The notes beneath the pieces are model-generated. The model did no database searches. It was given only the letters and a program-made list of their open reading frames with translations, and had not been told where the DNA came from. DNA of 64,000 nucleotides from positions 15,948,666 to 16,012,665 of the forward strand of contig NC_084663.1 of the NCBI RefSeq assembly GCF_028389875.1, read 5' to 3'. The DNA comes from Rhea pennata (lineage: Eukaryota > Chordata > Aves > Rheiformes > Rheidae). Of the stretch, positions 30,190 to 45,100 are shown one piece after another (the first letter of the stretch is position 1; every line of letters starts with the position of its first letter). Position numbers and translations under genes: made by a program.

Positions 30190-33100
30190 CTATAAGAGTA
30201 AAGTGACATGATATGGTGAACATATTTGTTCTGTAACTAAAATCCAGAGTTTAGCAGCATTTTTTTTCCAATCAGTTCCAGAGGCAATAAGCCCGTTTCA
30301 AATGGGGAATGTTATATATGGAACTGAAGGGAAAAGTCTGGCTTCTGGATTTTGAGAGAAACCTCATGGTCTCAGAGCAGTTAATTTCTCAGCATATGCT
30401 TTTGTCCATCAGCTGTGATGAGCTAGGACACAGAACTCTTAAACATTTGGTTTAAATGGAAAAACTCACAGGAACAGTGTGTCTGTTGAGGAATGTAAAG
30501 CCTGGACAGTTTGGGCGTAATAGGTTTAGGTCACCATTTTTTACAGAGACAATTCTGCTGGCCCCTGTGAAGCTACCCAAATGAAAACATACTGATAATG
30601 TGTCAAAACCACGTTATTCATGGCTTATGTTTCCAATGCATTTTTTATCTGGCCATTTGGAATGACTGGGATGCTCTTACTGGTTCTTCTCAAGGTATCT
30701 GCTTGAAATGAGCAGATCCTGAGATCGTGTCCTGAAGAATTTCCTTCCAGAATGGCATTTCTGTTAAAGTTCTATTTAAATGATGCAGTAATTTCAGATG
30801 TTGAGTCTGGTAGGATACTAGGCCCAAGGATATTCAGTGCCCCAACCTTCCCTACAGGCAGAATTAGGTCCCCTGTGTGCAATTACAGGAGACATTGTGG
30901 AAGTTGGCTCATGCCACCTTCACCTCTGGTGACTGTCTAATCCTACTCATCGGGCTCTGCTGGAGGAGCCATGCAGGTCCTGCTGCAGGATCCATGGTCT
31001 CCACCACCTTGTTGCCCCTTCTCTCTCTCTGCTGTAGCTCAGCAGGTCCTATGCACATGAGCTGCAGTCTCCAAAGAGGTGAGTGTGGGCAAAGACCCTG
31101 GACTGTGGACTGATGTGCCTGGGGTATGTACCAGAGCTCTGCTCTGCTGCCCACTGTGGGACATGGATGTTTCTTTACCTGTCCAAACAAGCCAATACCT
31201 GTTTTTTTCTGCCGTTGCTCAGAAATATGTCTAAAGGGGAGCAAGGATAGACTGGTAAAGAAAGGCTACCCTGCAGGTCTCTATTAGCATGAGGCACTGC
31301 TCAGATAATGTAAGGACAGATGGAGAACAGAGGAATGATTTAAGGTCCGAATGCCCAAAACAGGTACATAAATCAAAGCTCCCACTGAATCTGCAGCTAA
31401 TTTTTTCAGAGTCCATTTCTAAGAGCCTTAGACAGGTTATTCAAGTTTTGCACACTTCTCATTCCTAAATTGCCAGAATTAAATCACTGCAAGTCCTTGT
31501 GTGGGCACTTTTTAAACTCTGCTTATAGCAAGCAATTTATATCCAAAAATATATATAAATCAAATCAACTGAACTACTTTTAAATTGTTCAGATAGGCTC
31601 AAGCAGGGGGTTTCATCAGCTAAAGCTGATTTCAGGTGAAACTAGTCTTTTAGTGTCTGTAAGCAGAACTTCCAGTTTAATGCATGACTTTCACAATTTC
31701 CACTGCTTGCTATGGAAGTGAGAGCACCACCTGTTATTCTTTTGATTTTTTTTTCAGTCTCTTCAGCCAGTTTTTCTGCTTCCTCCTTCAGCTGTTTCAC
31801 TTTCTGTAACGTTAGTTTTGGAGATGCTTTGGCTTTTAGCTTTTCTTGAAGAATGGTGTACTTTCTCTTAATAGCAGCAAATTCCTGTAACAAAAACCCA
31901 TTGCTTAGTTTGAGAACATCTAGCATCTTACAGTTAATCTGGCATACTGAAGGAGATTTTTCTACCTTGTTGCATATCCTATTTGAGACAACTTTCAGTC
32001 TCTCATTCTCTGAAACCTTAAAAAAAAAATCTGTAATGATTATACACTGAACAGAACGTCTTCAAACCCAACAGAGTTCAATTAAAGCAAACTGCCAGTT
32101 GAGCAATCCAGAACATAAAGGGGGGGGTGAGGATGTAAAGGAAATATCGTTTAAGCTTTTCAAGACTTATGCTGTTCTAACATCTTTTGATACAGCTTTT
32201 CTGTAAATTTCATCTTTGCCATGAGGCTTAATTCAAGTTTAATAAATTAGCCACAACAGATTTTTTTTTTTTTTTAACATTTTTGGCAGAAATAATATTT
32301 ACTGGCTGACACAAACCCGTGCCATTTTAGGTTGCCACAGAGGCTGCAGTTTGGCTTTCTAGAGGATTTCTTACAACCTGGAAGCTTAGCCATGCTCTGC
32401 CTTTTGAGCTGCGGGAGCCAGGTTCTCCTCCCGCAGCAGCCTAGCACACTCCCAGCCGCCTCCGTGCGTTCTCAGAAATCGGAGCTATTGGAAAGCCCCC
32501 AGCCAGCCAAAAACCCCCAAAAACTGCAGCTCCCCCAGCAGTTTGCTCTGAAGGAGAATGGCACTAAATGAATGGCCAGACTGCTTCCACCACACACACT
32601 TTAATATCTGGTTTTGTGGCTTGCTCTGTTGTGTTTATTGGTGCCCATGGCGACTGTGAGTCTTATACACAGTGCAAGGAAAAATGACATGGAGCAGCCA
32701 GACAAATGTATGTGTTTTCTTCCATTCAAGCTAACAGAATTGTTGTTTGCTAGGAACCTTGAAACAAAAAAGGAAATGATTCTTAACCTGTGGGATTTTA
32801 CGCTGGGTGGCATAACGAGAAGAACAGGGTAACACAATTACACTTCTCAATCAAAAGTACCATCAAACATATAAAGAATAATTTTTTTTTCCGTAATACA
32901 TGACTGAGTGGCTTACGTCATTGATATTCTGAGCTCGCTTGCTTGCTGCTTCTGCCCCTGCTTTTGCATTTGTAGCTTGATTCGTATTCTTCATCATTTT
33001 CATCTGCAGCGTGGCAATTTCATCTTCCATCTCAGATTGTTTTGCTGAGAAGTCATTTAGTTCATCACTTGTCTTGTTCATTTGATTCTCAGTCTAAAAA

Positions 33101-36100
33101 CAGAACAATTGGAAACTGTGTTTTTTATGCAATGTCCATCCAACTTGCAAAGCTTAGCAATGAAGAAGAGATTAATGCCAGCTGGTAACAAGAGAAGTCC
33201 CTTAAACACTATGGAATTGATGTTGTAACTGAGCCGCATTCTGGTTTTGTTTATTTTACATTTACATTGGAGAAACTTTAAGACCTTTTTCTAAAGTGTA
33301 TGTAGTAAGTAAATTAAAAGATATATAGCAAGATACCTGTGAGATTTGTGCTCTGATTCCTTGTATCTCTTCATTTAACTTTATGAAGATACCTTTGGAG
33401 TGTCCTTGGGCGTTCACAACATTTTTTAGTGTATTATTAATTTCATTCACAGGTGGAAGAGCTTTTGCTGCTTTGCTAAAACAAAACAACAACAACAATA
33501 AAATAAGTGTGTGGAGACTGCAGAAAGAAGACATTTCAAATCCACCCACGCTCACGTGTAGAAACGTTCCCTTGAGTCTATCCATTAAAAATTGTGGTTC
33601 AGCAGTTGGCAAAGCAAAACATCAGTAAGGGATCTTATTTGTGAATATATTAGCGAACGCATTAACGGTGAGGTCTGAGGCTGCAGGCTACCTGGCAGCG
33701 TGCTGTGATTATGGAAAGGTCACTTAAAAAGTGAATATATTTTCTTCCTCCCCAATTTTTTTTGGTCTTTTATTGTCCCTATTTAAACCTCCCAGTGAAC
33801 CAGATACAATGATCCACCAGGTCCCATGTGAAAGCAGGTGGCTGCTTTGGCTTCTTGCACTCTGCTTGGCGAGTTCAGCAGCTCAGGAGCTCACGGGAAC
33901 TGTAACCTTTTAGAGCACATCAGCTCCGTGCAGCTCGAGTGATCGTGGCTCACTGCAGCTGGAGAGGCCCTTGCAGAAATGGCTGTATGAAATCTGTAAT
34001 CTGAACTTTCTTTCCAGTGTTATTAGGATACCTAACTGCCTGGGATATGCAGCAGCCTTATTTTGCACAGTGCAATTTCAGCTGGATTTATCACATCAGT
34101 AACGGAATAGTCTACTCACTTGACCTGTTTTGCCTTCACCAGTAGCTTCTGAGCATCTTCCATTTTTCTGTTTCTCTTACTGACATTCAGCTTGTATTTC
34201 TCACAGTAGTTCATAATGTTTCTGATTTTGTCAAGCATGTTTACTAGTTCTTGTGGGGTTAGAGGAAGGTTTATTTGCAGAACATAGTTTGCCACCTTCT
34301 CAATGTCCTCTGGAGGTGCGCTCTCATCTTTAAAAAAAACAGAGCTTAGAGTATTCTGAAACACATCCCTCTTCCCAGTGAAATGTAAATGATCATTATG
34401 GTTGTCTACCCATTGAGACATGTGGCAGAATAAAGCTGACAAGCACAGCAAGGGGGTAAGAGAATTCTCTCTAACATTTTGTAATTTAATATTATGTTTC
34501 CAGGTACTGCTATTAGTGTTGTCAGCGCTGGCTAAAATAAGAATTTGAACCTACTTTGAACTGGGTTATTAAAATTCTGATTTAGAACTGAACCCACGGA
34601 AGGTTTTAAATCGGCGCGCACCACAGCTGGGTATGTCAGAGCCCATTTCTCCGCCGGCCCCAGATCAAAGAGGCCCTGAGGAGACTGGGCTGAGAATGGA
34701 GCTTTCCACGCCAGCAAGCGCGTGTAATCTCTTCCCTGGAGTCGCCACAGTGTTTTAAAAGTGGTTCCTTCACTGGTTAATGAGAAAGGCTACAGAAGAA
34801 AGTTGGGTCAGACTGAGATCGGATGGGAATTTATAGTAGAATAACCGTATTTTGGCAACTCCCCTTAGAGCTGATTTCCTCCTAGGTCCACCTTGGCACA
34901 GAGGCACAGGCACACCGAGCCACAGTGGCTGAAGCCTTGTCAAGTCTCAGCATCACTTCCCGTTGTACCCACTCCCCTTTGTAGACAAGACCTTGGGTGA
35001 TAAAGCAGTGGAAACACATACTAAATGTTTGAACCAATGCTACAAAATAACTTACCACGAATTAAATAATAGACATCTACAGGGCAAACAGTAGTACATT
35101 CCTGAGAGTTATTTTCTGTAGAAATATGTCTAAGTTCACTATAGCAGATTTAATGTATCTGTAAGCATCTTAGCTGCTATAGCTCATAAATTTTAATTTA
35201 CAAAGCAAAAATTCATGCATAAATGTTTTAGAATTGTTAGAAAGCAAATGCTATTTTTATAGTAAGAAACATAAAAGAAGAGCCAAAGACGAATTTGGCA
35301 ATTGCTACCAAATAAAATCTGAGAATCTTAAGGCCTTAAATGGAGGTTTTCCTCCAAAATCAGTAACTTAAATGTTCTTGAACACAGGAAATCCTCTGTA
35401 CTCAGCCCCTCGCTCCCTCACTGCTATTTGGCTGCGGAAGTAAGAACACCAAATACTGCCAACATACAGTCTTGCAAAATTATGAGAGTGGCTATACTCA
35501 AGAGATTAAAAAAATACTAACAAACACATTTGACACTTTTAACACTCCTTTTACACACGTTTCTTAAAAGAAATCTTAGAGTCCATCTCAAAAATTTTTC
35601 TTCACAAGAGTGGAAAGAAGTTTTAGGTATGTATGGTTGTTTTGTTATTTTTAATGAGAGCTGAAGTTCTGCTGGAATCCTTTGATTCCTCAAGTTACAG
35701 CTCTATGGAGAAGATGGAGCAGTATGTCACTTGGTATCCTAATTCCCACGCTCCCTACTGAGAGCCTCTGTTTACGGGTCTGGAGGAAGAGGATGGAATA
35801 ACAATTTGAGGATGTATTAGACATGCTTAGACATTATATACTGTATGAAATTACATCAGTAGCACTTTATTCAGATAAACCAGGAACCGAGGGAATTACT
35901 TGCATGTTTCAAATTAAGCAAATGAATAAAAGATGATGCAACAGATCTATGAGAAAATTCATACAAAATATTGTCATCTGGGAGAAAGAAAGTATAAAAA
36001 AGGAATCGAGAAGATTTCTCAGATCAGGAGGTAGACAAGAAATTAGATAGGTGTACAGCTAAATCCTTTTCTGGCTGTGTATCATTGCTGATACATCATG

Positions 36101-39100
36101 CATCATTACATATTATACTGGAATATATCAAAGAAAAATGAGTCTGAAAGAACTTTTTTGCATATTTACCTAATAAGAAGACTTTTACTTTTCTGATGAA
36201 CTCCTTAGTGATCTCCTGGTCAACTTCAATTTGATTCTTAGCTCTCTCCAGTTGCCCATTTAATTGTGAGCCTTTCAGCTTGGTGTCTTCTGACGCTTTT
36301 CTGATGCTTTCAACCTGGAAATATTTTTAGAAATAGCAGACCTGTCTCTGGAAATTACATACCATTGCTTGGCAAGTTGAGCTCTGACACTAAAATAATT
36401 TTGATATGATTCTCAGGTGGAATCACTTGATTCCAAGGGTTATGGCTTTGGAAACAGCTTAGTAGAAGACCATTTGGGGGAACTCCAGAAGTTGTTACAT
36501 CATGGTCTTCATTTGGCTTCAGAGCAAAGCCTAAATCAAGCATTTTTTTTCCTCTCTGCAAATACTGCTAAGCCACAACCCCTTCTATTTCTAAAGGAAG
36601 GTGCTGGCAGCTATTTTCTATTGTAGTTTTGCACTGCATGAGTGAGCAGATTCGGTAAAGAAAAAGGCACATAATTCATTTGCCTTTTCATGTTTGAATT
36701 GCTGTTAAAATTACACTTAAGGAGACGTAATCAAAAAAGGTAGGGTTTAAATGTTTTGTTTCAAAGCTGCATTTTGCCATTCAATTTGTATTCCTGATCA
36801 TGTGACTGAGAGCTTTAGTTTAATTATCAAATTCTAACAGCATTTTGCTTTGTTCGAGGCTACGCTTCGCTTTAGGGAAATGCACAGGTAGTGCTTCTCT
36901 GCGGTCTGTGGAGGCAAGAGACTCATGGTTTCCCTGTGCAACAAGAACACCAGCGATGTTTTTATTTATGAAACATCTCAAAGCATCTCCTGCACATTCG
37001 CTGGTCCTCACCAGCCCCCCTGCACATACCCCTGCCAGCAGCAGAGCTGGCCCGAGCCTTGTGAAGGCCAAGGGTGGTGGCGTGGCAGCCTCCCACTGCC
37101 ACGTCCAAGAGTGGCACCCACCTTTCGCTGTTATCTCTGCCCAGCCTGGAGCCCAGGCATGTGCCCTGATTGCTCATTTCTAAACCTGTTAGCTGTAATG
37201 CTGTGTCACGTATATTTTAAAAGGAGGCAGTGGGTGCCCAGGCACCCTGGAGGGACAGAACAAAGTCACAGCAGAATTACATTTCTGTTGGAAAATATTT
37301 TTTGCCTGTAATTGTAACGAGCATCATGTCTGATTGTTAATGAGAACAAACTGTCTTTACTGTTGCTTTGGGATTTGTCTGCTTTGTTTCCTTTGCACAT
37401 GTTGCGCTGGCCACACTTTGCTCGAATTATTTCCACTGCTACTGTGCAGCAAAGGCGAGAAGCCTTCATGCCCTTCTAAACACCAACAGGGAGAGGGCAG
37501 AAAAACTTTGGATTGAAATTATTTGCAAAAATTCTTTAAAGGCAAACATAAGAAAAATATGAAGTTGTATGGAATGAGTTTAATGCTGTGCACACCAGGG
37601 TAATCCCACTGCAATACATGTGAGCTGTACTTGGGCTACTGACAAAGGGTACCGTTCAGATCTCTCCAGTAAAAATATAGGTAATACCAGCCTAGCCTCA
37701 CCAAATACCATAGGTGCAGAGCACCACGGTCAGTGAGAGCTTGGTGGCCATAAGGTCAAGAAAAGTGTAACTAGTAACTAGTCCATATTGGGACTGGGAC
37801 CTAATACCTTCAGTACTGAGCTGTGCTATGTCTATGGGGTTGGGACATAGTCCATCAGCAAGCCACTGTTTTCTGTCAAAGGAGCAGGGGAATTTCTCTA
37901 GGGTTGGGGGCTCATATTGCATCTTCCTTCATGTTAGCTGTCTACAAGTTAGCCATCCAAATCTAAGCCAGCCATCTTTGTAGTGTGGAAAAAAAAAATA
38001 CACCTTCCAGCAGTGACTACTGCATCCTTAGATATGTATCTGATATGCAGAAGAAAAAGCTGGAGCTGCCTGCCTCTTTCCATTAATTATAAAAGAAGTG
38101 TAGAGGACTAGCTTAGATGCCACCAGTTCCATCCCCATGAAGCAAGGTGGCAGGAATCCCACCCTTAGCACCTTGTTCAACATCAGGAATATGTTCTAGA
38201 AGTGATCTGTGCTCCAGGCAACTTTTCCTCCCTAATGGGACAAAGCAGCAGAGGAAGAGCCCACTTGTCAAAAGCAGCAGTGCCACAGGAAGTGCTCAGT
38301 TCCCTGGATTTTGAGTATTTTAGCATAATTGGGCTTATGAACAGGACACTGTGTTCTACACGATGGAATTGCCCCATTGCCCATCTTCAATCCATTTCAT
38401 TGAACAAATGTAAGTTTGATATACGGCACCTCATTTTCAGGTTCCTGTAGCTGAGTAGTCAAATTTTTTAACAACACAGCAGCCTCTTCAGCTTTCCCAA
38501 ATGCTTCTGCAGAACGAAGAAGAGCTCCACTGCAGCCTAGGCCACGACACTGCTTGAGTCCATACCTATTTTGGCACAGAGCTCCCACACACACTGCTGT
38601 AATACACGGCTGGTTTCCTGGCACCCCACAGATCTACAATAAACAGCATGTTTGTATCAAGAATCTTCTGTAGTTCTGAGATACATTCTTAGAGGAAGGA
38701 AGATGTTTGATATCACATGAACACTGAACTTTATATGGGGATTTTTCCCTGAGAGGGTGGTCCAGTCTCTCCAAACATGCGGTCCTAGGGACAAGACCTC
38801 CTTCCTTGACATAAAGGATGCAACAGCAACTCGAGGCTCCAAGTATCTCCTTGCAAGAGCCATTTGTTGGGCTCCATATGCTGCACTAATACACTTGCTT
38901 CACTCCTCTATGGCAAAAGTGCTGAAATGGTCCCCTGGCCATATCCAGCCCATGGATATGCCCTAAAGGCTCCAGATCACCTCTCACACTACATGGGTAC
39001 CATATCATCAGCATGCAAGTCTTACTAGGGCACTCAGCAATGATTCACCTGACAAACTGTGTATAGTTGATGCAATGAAAAAACAATTGGCCATTTTTTG

Positions 39101-42100
39101 GGATTTTTTTGATACCAATAATTAGATACAAAAGAAAAATGCTAAAGCTATTTTTGGGTGTGTGTGAAGGAGGATGAGACCTTGTTTATGTGCAAAATGT
39201 AACTGAGAATTCTCAGGATGCATCCTAAGGGGTCATGAAAGTAATGAGCGGTTTGGGTTACCAGGTACCTATTACCTACGATGTAGTCCTGCAAGACACT
39301 GGCTCTTTGGAGTCACTGGGAGTAAAATGTACAGTAAGCAATCCTTCATACGAGCTGTGGGAAAACTAGGGCCTAGCAACCCTGTAGGGCCAAAGGTTTT
39401 GATATCTCATCCTTCCCTGGAACTTCAGGAGCATAATGGACTTTCTCATCTTTGGTACAGCTAAGTCCGTTTGAGGCACCATACTTATCCAGTGTGATTG
39501 TCTCACATCTGGGTGCAACTGTGACACATATGAAGTACAAAAGGGCCTTATTTGTGTGCATAAGCCATGGTCTAATCTGCTTGAGTGAGGATTAGTTTAA
39601 CTGCAGAGTATGGTAAATTCAGTCCACTCTACACATAAGAATCAGGCTTATAGACAACTGAATTTTAGCCAGTTGTGTGACATGACTCCATATGTATTAA
39701 AGACAGGACCTTAATGTGCATGCAGGGTACACATGAACACAGGTATGCCAGAGTCAAAAAATAGATGAATTGACCATATAGGGCTAAAACACTTAGATAT
39801 TTTAACATGGATGGTCAGACTGAAGGCCTAGGCAGATTATCTCTTCCTGGTCTGGCAGTGTTGGCTGAAGATGCTATCATTGCTGCCTAGCAGGAGGTTA
39901 TTATCCCTTCTCAGCCCGCAGGTGATGCAGGGGATCATGTGAACACCCCTCATGCACTCCAGGGCAAAGGTACCCAGCTTAGTTTAAGCCACTGATGAAG
40001 GTGTTTGGGGTGTATACTTTACGCTGAAGTGTTCTTGAGACTAGACAGTGCTTAAATAGCTCTGGCTCCCAAAAGAGTGGTAGTATCTAGCACCAGACAA
40101 GTACAGCTGTTTCTAAAGTGACTGCATGTCTGTGCCAGAGAACTAACATTTTCCAGATTTGATATGTGTGTAAATATCCTTTTAAAATAAAAATTACTAA
40201 CAGCAACGCAAATGAGATTTTTATTTAGCTCCCACTAAAAATCCAAAGCACATACCTTATCATTCAAGTTTTGGAAGTCGGGGGTCCTGATAATCTTGAG
40301 CTGCTCTAGCACATTGCTTTCTTTCAAGGCATGATCATCCAGTATAGCAAGCACATTATTTCTGGTGTACTCTGAATATTGTACAAGAGGAATTGTACCA
40401 GTGATTTTCTTTTCAGCCAATAATGACATTTCAAAGTGGTTCCTAATGTTGCTGACAGCCTCTACAGGAAGAGAAAAAATGTTTAGTTCAGACAAGTATT
40501 TTGGTCGTATTAAATTCCTGTACTTACTTGAATTCTAGACCTAGGTACATGGTGAGTGACAGGTGACTGAGTTTGTGTCACTAATATTTGATTTGGAATA
40601 GCAAGGAAGGACATGAAATATAATTTTCTCAGTTTTTTTAATCCCTTATTCAGCCAGCTGCTAAACAGGAATAGCTATTGATACCCATAAAATCCATTCA
40701 AATGGATGCAAATACAGTGGATCCTACGTCATCCTTCAGACCCCAAAGTATGTGGGCAGCCAAAGGAATTTACATAAGTATGAAGGGAATCTGATTAATG
40801 ATACAAACCACTATTGGTCTGCATTTGTCACCAGCTCATCCATTCCCACAGTTACTGATTTGATAGAAGCTGCTGTCATTTATGCTATTCTGAAGTTCAG
40901 GAAGGGGAAGTGGTTCTGCAAATTCTAAAACCTATGAAATGGGTCCCATGAATCACTTCTGTGACTCACAAAAGCATTTGTCCCGTCCCTGTTCAGCATA
41001 GCACCCAAAAGTAAAATGGTTTGTGAAATTGAGGCCAAAATTCAGAATACATATGGGAATTTATAAGTTTCATTTGGCTCTGGAAAAATTTAATCTCACG
41101 GTTGATGCATTAAAAAAAAAAATGATAAGTCTCTAGACCAGACAACAAACGCTTTCCAGCAAAGGTCTTTGTTTGCTTAGTGTAAGCTTTCCTTTAGGCG
41201 GAGACTCAAAAAGGGGGAAGAATAACCCATTTTGTTTGCAAATTAATAGCCTAAAGAAAGAACTAAAGTTTTTTGAAAACTCATAATTTAAAGTTGCTAC
41301 TGTCAAGGCTGCGCAAGTCTCCAGTGAACCCACAGATTTCCCAAATCTCCAGGCAGAAGAATGTGCAATAAACCAGAACTGATATATCTGCATTAAGAAG
41401 GCAGTAAAGGTCATTGATGAACATTTCTCTTTGTGTGGGTAGCCAGCTCAGTTCCTGTTGAAGTCAATCACTGGGCTCTCATCAAGTCCCTGTATGTTTT
41501 GAACGAGTCACTAAAGCCTTGGTCTTGCCTTGAATCAAGTTCACCAGAGTTTAGTTATTGTATGGAGTCAGATCTATTTATTTTATGTTTCAGCTCTTGG
41601 AAACGTACAATTTAAAGTTCAATCTTTATACAAAACATCTAGCAAGAGTATGCTGTATCTCAATATCTGGGCAACAGACTATTTCTATGCAAGAATTTCA
41701 TCACAGGGACATTTTTACAGTGGTTCAGCTCTTCATCAAGTAGCCCCAGTGCATGTTTGCAATGTAGCTGTAGCATTTCCGAGTTCTTTTACTTTAAACA
41801 TAGCACCTTAACAGCGGCTTAATTTACACTCTAGGAAACCGTACTCAACACATTATAATACTGCAGTGGTGGTGAACTCAGGGGCCAAGGCTGTAAAGAG
41901 GCAAATTACCGAGTATTTATAAGCTGCAAACATTCATCTAAGGACATTGTTGTTCTTGCTTTTTCCAGCGATTTTAATTCATCATTAGGTATCCACATTG
42001 CCTAGTCAGCCAGCTGAGTGCATGCCTGTGAGGAAGTCTGAGTCCTGACCATCAGTTTTCTTAGTCCTCTGCTAGGAGGTAGGTCAGACCCCATTCCCTT

Positions 42101-45100
42101 CTGCGTGTCTAGGGCACGAATATGCCCCACATGGGATACATGGCCATCCCACTCCATCCCACTCTACCCCATTTGCTTGGACCAGCAAAAGAGAGAGAAG
42201 AGCAGGCAGAGCAACAAGGAGAAGGTGCTGCTGGTCCTGAAATGGAGATGGGGCAAGGGAGGCCAGGTCTCTCCAGGATACTAGAGAGGCTGCTGCCTTG
42301 AGGGACTGTTAACTGGTGCTGCTAGCTGCCTGGTAGCAGGACCAACGAATATTTGTGGCCCCGACCAGAAATGCAGAAACTCAAGGTCTTGCCCTCCCCA
42401 CACCCCCGTGTGCTTTTTATAGAACTGTTTATCTGCCTCTGGAGGCCTAAAGAGTGAAGCGGGCTTGGAGTGTGACCACAGAGCATCACAGATGCATCAG
42501 CATCATTGACCTCACTGGGATTTATTATTTCTTTGCTTTCCTGACTTTCTCAAAGTCAGCACAGTGTATGATCGAATTGGGAAACTGAGCCTGGGAGAAC
42601 TGCCCTAAATCTTAATTAATCTCTCTCTTCCCTCTTCCTTTCCCTCAGCTTATGTCCCATTGACCTTTCCTTCATTCTTTTCGATCTTATTTAGGCTGAT
42701 CCTTTCCTTGCTGGAATGAAACACAGAGGGAGTCTAGATGGGGTGAACTGCCTGTATCTTGGGTCTTCCACAGTGCTCACCATATCTTTGGGGGCTCGCA
42801 CAGCTGGGTCTGAGGTCAGCGAGTGGAGCGTATCCCCCTAGCTGCCTCCTGCCCTTGGGGGTGGTAGTATCTGCTCGAGACTCCCAGCTGGTACGTTTCC
42901 TCCTTCTCCAGAGACCAGTTTGTGACATTGTCATTACTATTAGCAGCTGATGGAGACTATACTTAGCTCAAGCAAGGACAGTGTAATTCTTTTAAAAATG
43001 CCAAGGAACTCAATTCTGACTTCACATTCTTTGATGATGGAGAACTAGTTCCTTACTACAAGAAGTTATGTATTTTCCCATGGGAACACTGGGAAGTTAC
43101 AGCATGACTCCTTGCTTTAATTAAACAAACCCTTGCTAGACAACGTTTTTAAAGTATTGCTAAGAGCAATAGGAGTCAGAAGCATGGAAAAAAAATCCTC
43201 TGTTCTTCTAGTTTATGACCTTTTTGTCTATATTGTGAAACCAGGTGGCTTTTAAGCTTTATATGAGGATTCACCAGATTTTGATTGGTGTGACTCTGGT
43301 ACATGCACTTGAAATTTAGGATGCTAGAAATTATGGCATTTTAAAGATAAAAGGGAGTTTGGAAAGTCACTATAAAAATGTTTTTAGTATTTACATTTTT
43401 GCACTATCATAGGAAGATAAAATCTAGGGATTCTTTGGAAACATTGCATGATTTGATGGTGAGAAAAATGTGCGTGGAATGTTATGGAAAATGTTTACCT
43501 ATTTCAGTGAATTGCTGACTGCCTTACCTTTGAGGTTCAAGTAAAGAACACTGTGATGCAGATGTATTTTCTGCTGTAGAAGTTCATACAGCAGGCCAGC
43601 TTTTTCCCCAATCTCTTCTATTCTCTTATTAAAGTCAGGAAAATCATACAGTATATTGTGAAGTGGATCCATTTGTTCAACTTCTTGTCTAAAAAGGAAA
43701 TTACAGTTATGCAGAAGTCACACTGGATTGTTCTTAGATTAGAACTGAGATACACAATATTTTGAGGACAGCAGATAATTTTCTAAATGAGCAGAAACAT
43801 ATACTTGTAATGGCTTATTCAGGAAACTTCTAGGATGAACTTGAAAAGTTACAGCATTTAAGTATAGACTTTTGGGGGACAAGCAATATATATATGGATT
43901 ATTTTGTTAACAGCTCAACCGAAAACTGCAAATAAATGGTCCAGCATCTGTGTGCTGATCAGAAACAGGATCTGAAGTGCAGGGCACGGCTGGTGAAGCA
44001 CCAGGGAAGACAGCTTTCTCAACCAAATGATCTTTACAAGGATACCAGAGTCCTTACTGCACAAAGGCATGAAAATCCTTGATGTCTGCAAATGTCTTCA
44101 ATGAAAGAACAGGAAGTTTCAAAATTCCCTCAATTTCAGAAATGGTGTTTTCAAAGCCTTTGAAGTGCATATCACAGCTGGGCATTCGTCTTCCTTTATC
44201 TTCTAAAGTTGCAGCAAACCTCATTAACCCTTGAACGGTCTGAGAGAGGGTAGTAATTTCAGCATCCCACTGATCAAAACAAAGATGACACTGACGGCAA
44301 GAGGGAAACTCTTTCTCAAAGCCGCGGCCACACTGGTCACAAAACCTCCCGGTGACACCAGCACGGCAGTTACATGCACCAGTGGCCCGGTCACACTTGG
44401 GTTGGCCCGTTCCCTCCTGGTTACACTCGCATGCTGCAGGGTGAGGACAGAAAGTTACAGAGCGTTGTTTCCCTGTGTGCAAAACATGCAAAAGCATCAC
44501 CCTGTATTTCACTACAATAAAACCAAACACATGCTGTATGCTGTTGTTCAGGCCCACTAGGCTGGGATTTGCAAGCGTGCCCAAGGGGATTGCCCTCAAA
44601 CAGTGTGACCTTGCTGAGCCAAGTGCTGATACATTGGGTTTATTTTTCTTCACATGCTTTTGCTAAAGGTTTCTCTTTTGCATGCTAATAGTATCTTTCC
44701 TAACTGTACACAATCTGCTTTTCTACCATTGCTTCTCTTTGGTTATAAACTGAAGGCAAAATTTCACATCAGTTGCTTTAGCTGCCTAAAAGCCAAACAT
44801 CTACTCTGTGCTAGTTGTTGGGGCTCCTTCACAGCCAGTGGGCAGAAATGGGCACATCCCCAAATCAACCTAAATAGATATCCAACAAAAATGGGACAAA
44901 TCACTCTTCAGAGGCACTTATCTACCTGCACTGCCTGGAAGGAGCACCTGCTCTGATTAGAGGACTTGGCACTAGATCTCCAGCCAGAGACAGCTACAAT
45001 CAGGTGAGATAAATCCCACCTGAAATCTCAAGCTGATGTTTCACGAGATGGGGAGCAGCTGCTCAGAGCTGCACTACACACTACTTCTGCAGCCTTCAAC

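Noticed and set aside
42570..42610. gggaaactgagcctgggaga as a SINE core
   Set aside because: Too short, and the flanks do not continue the match.
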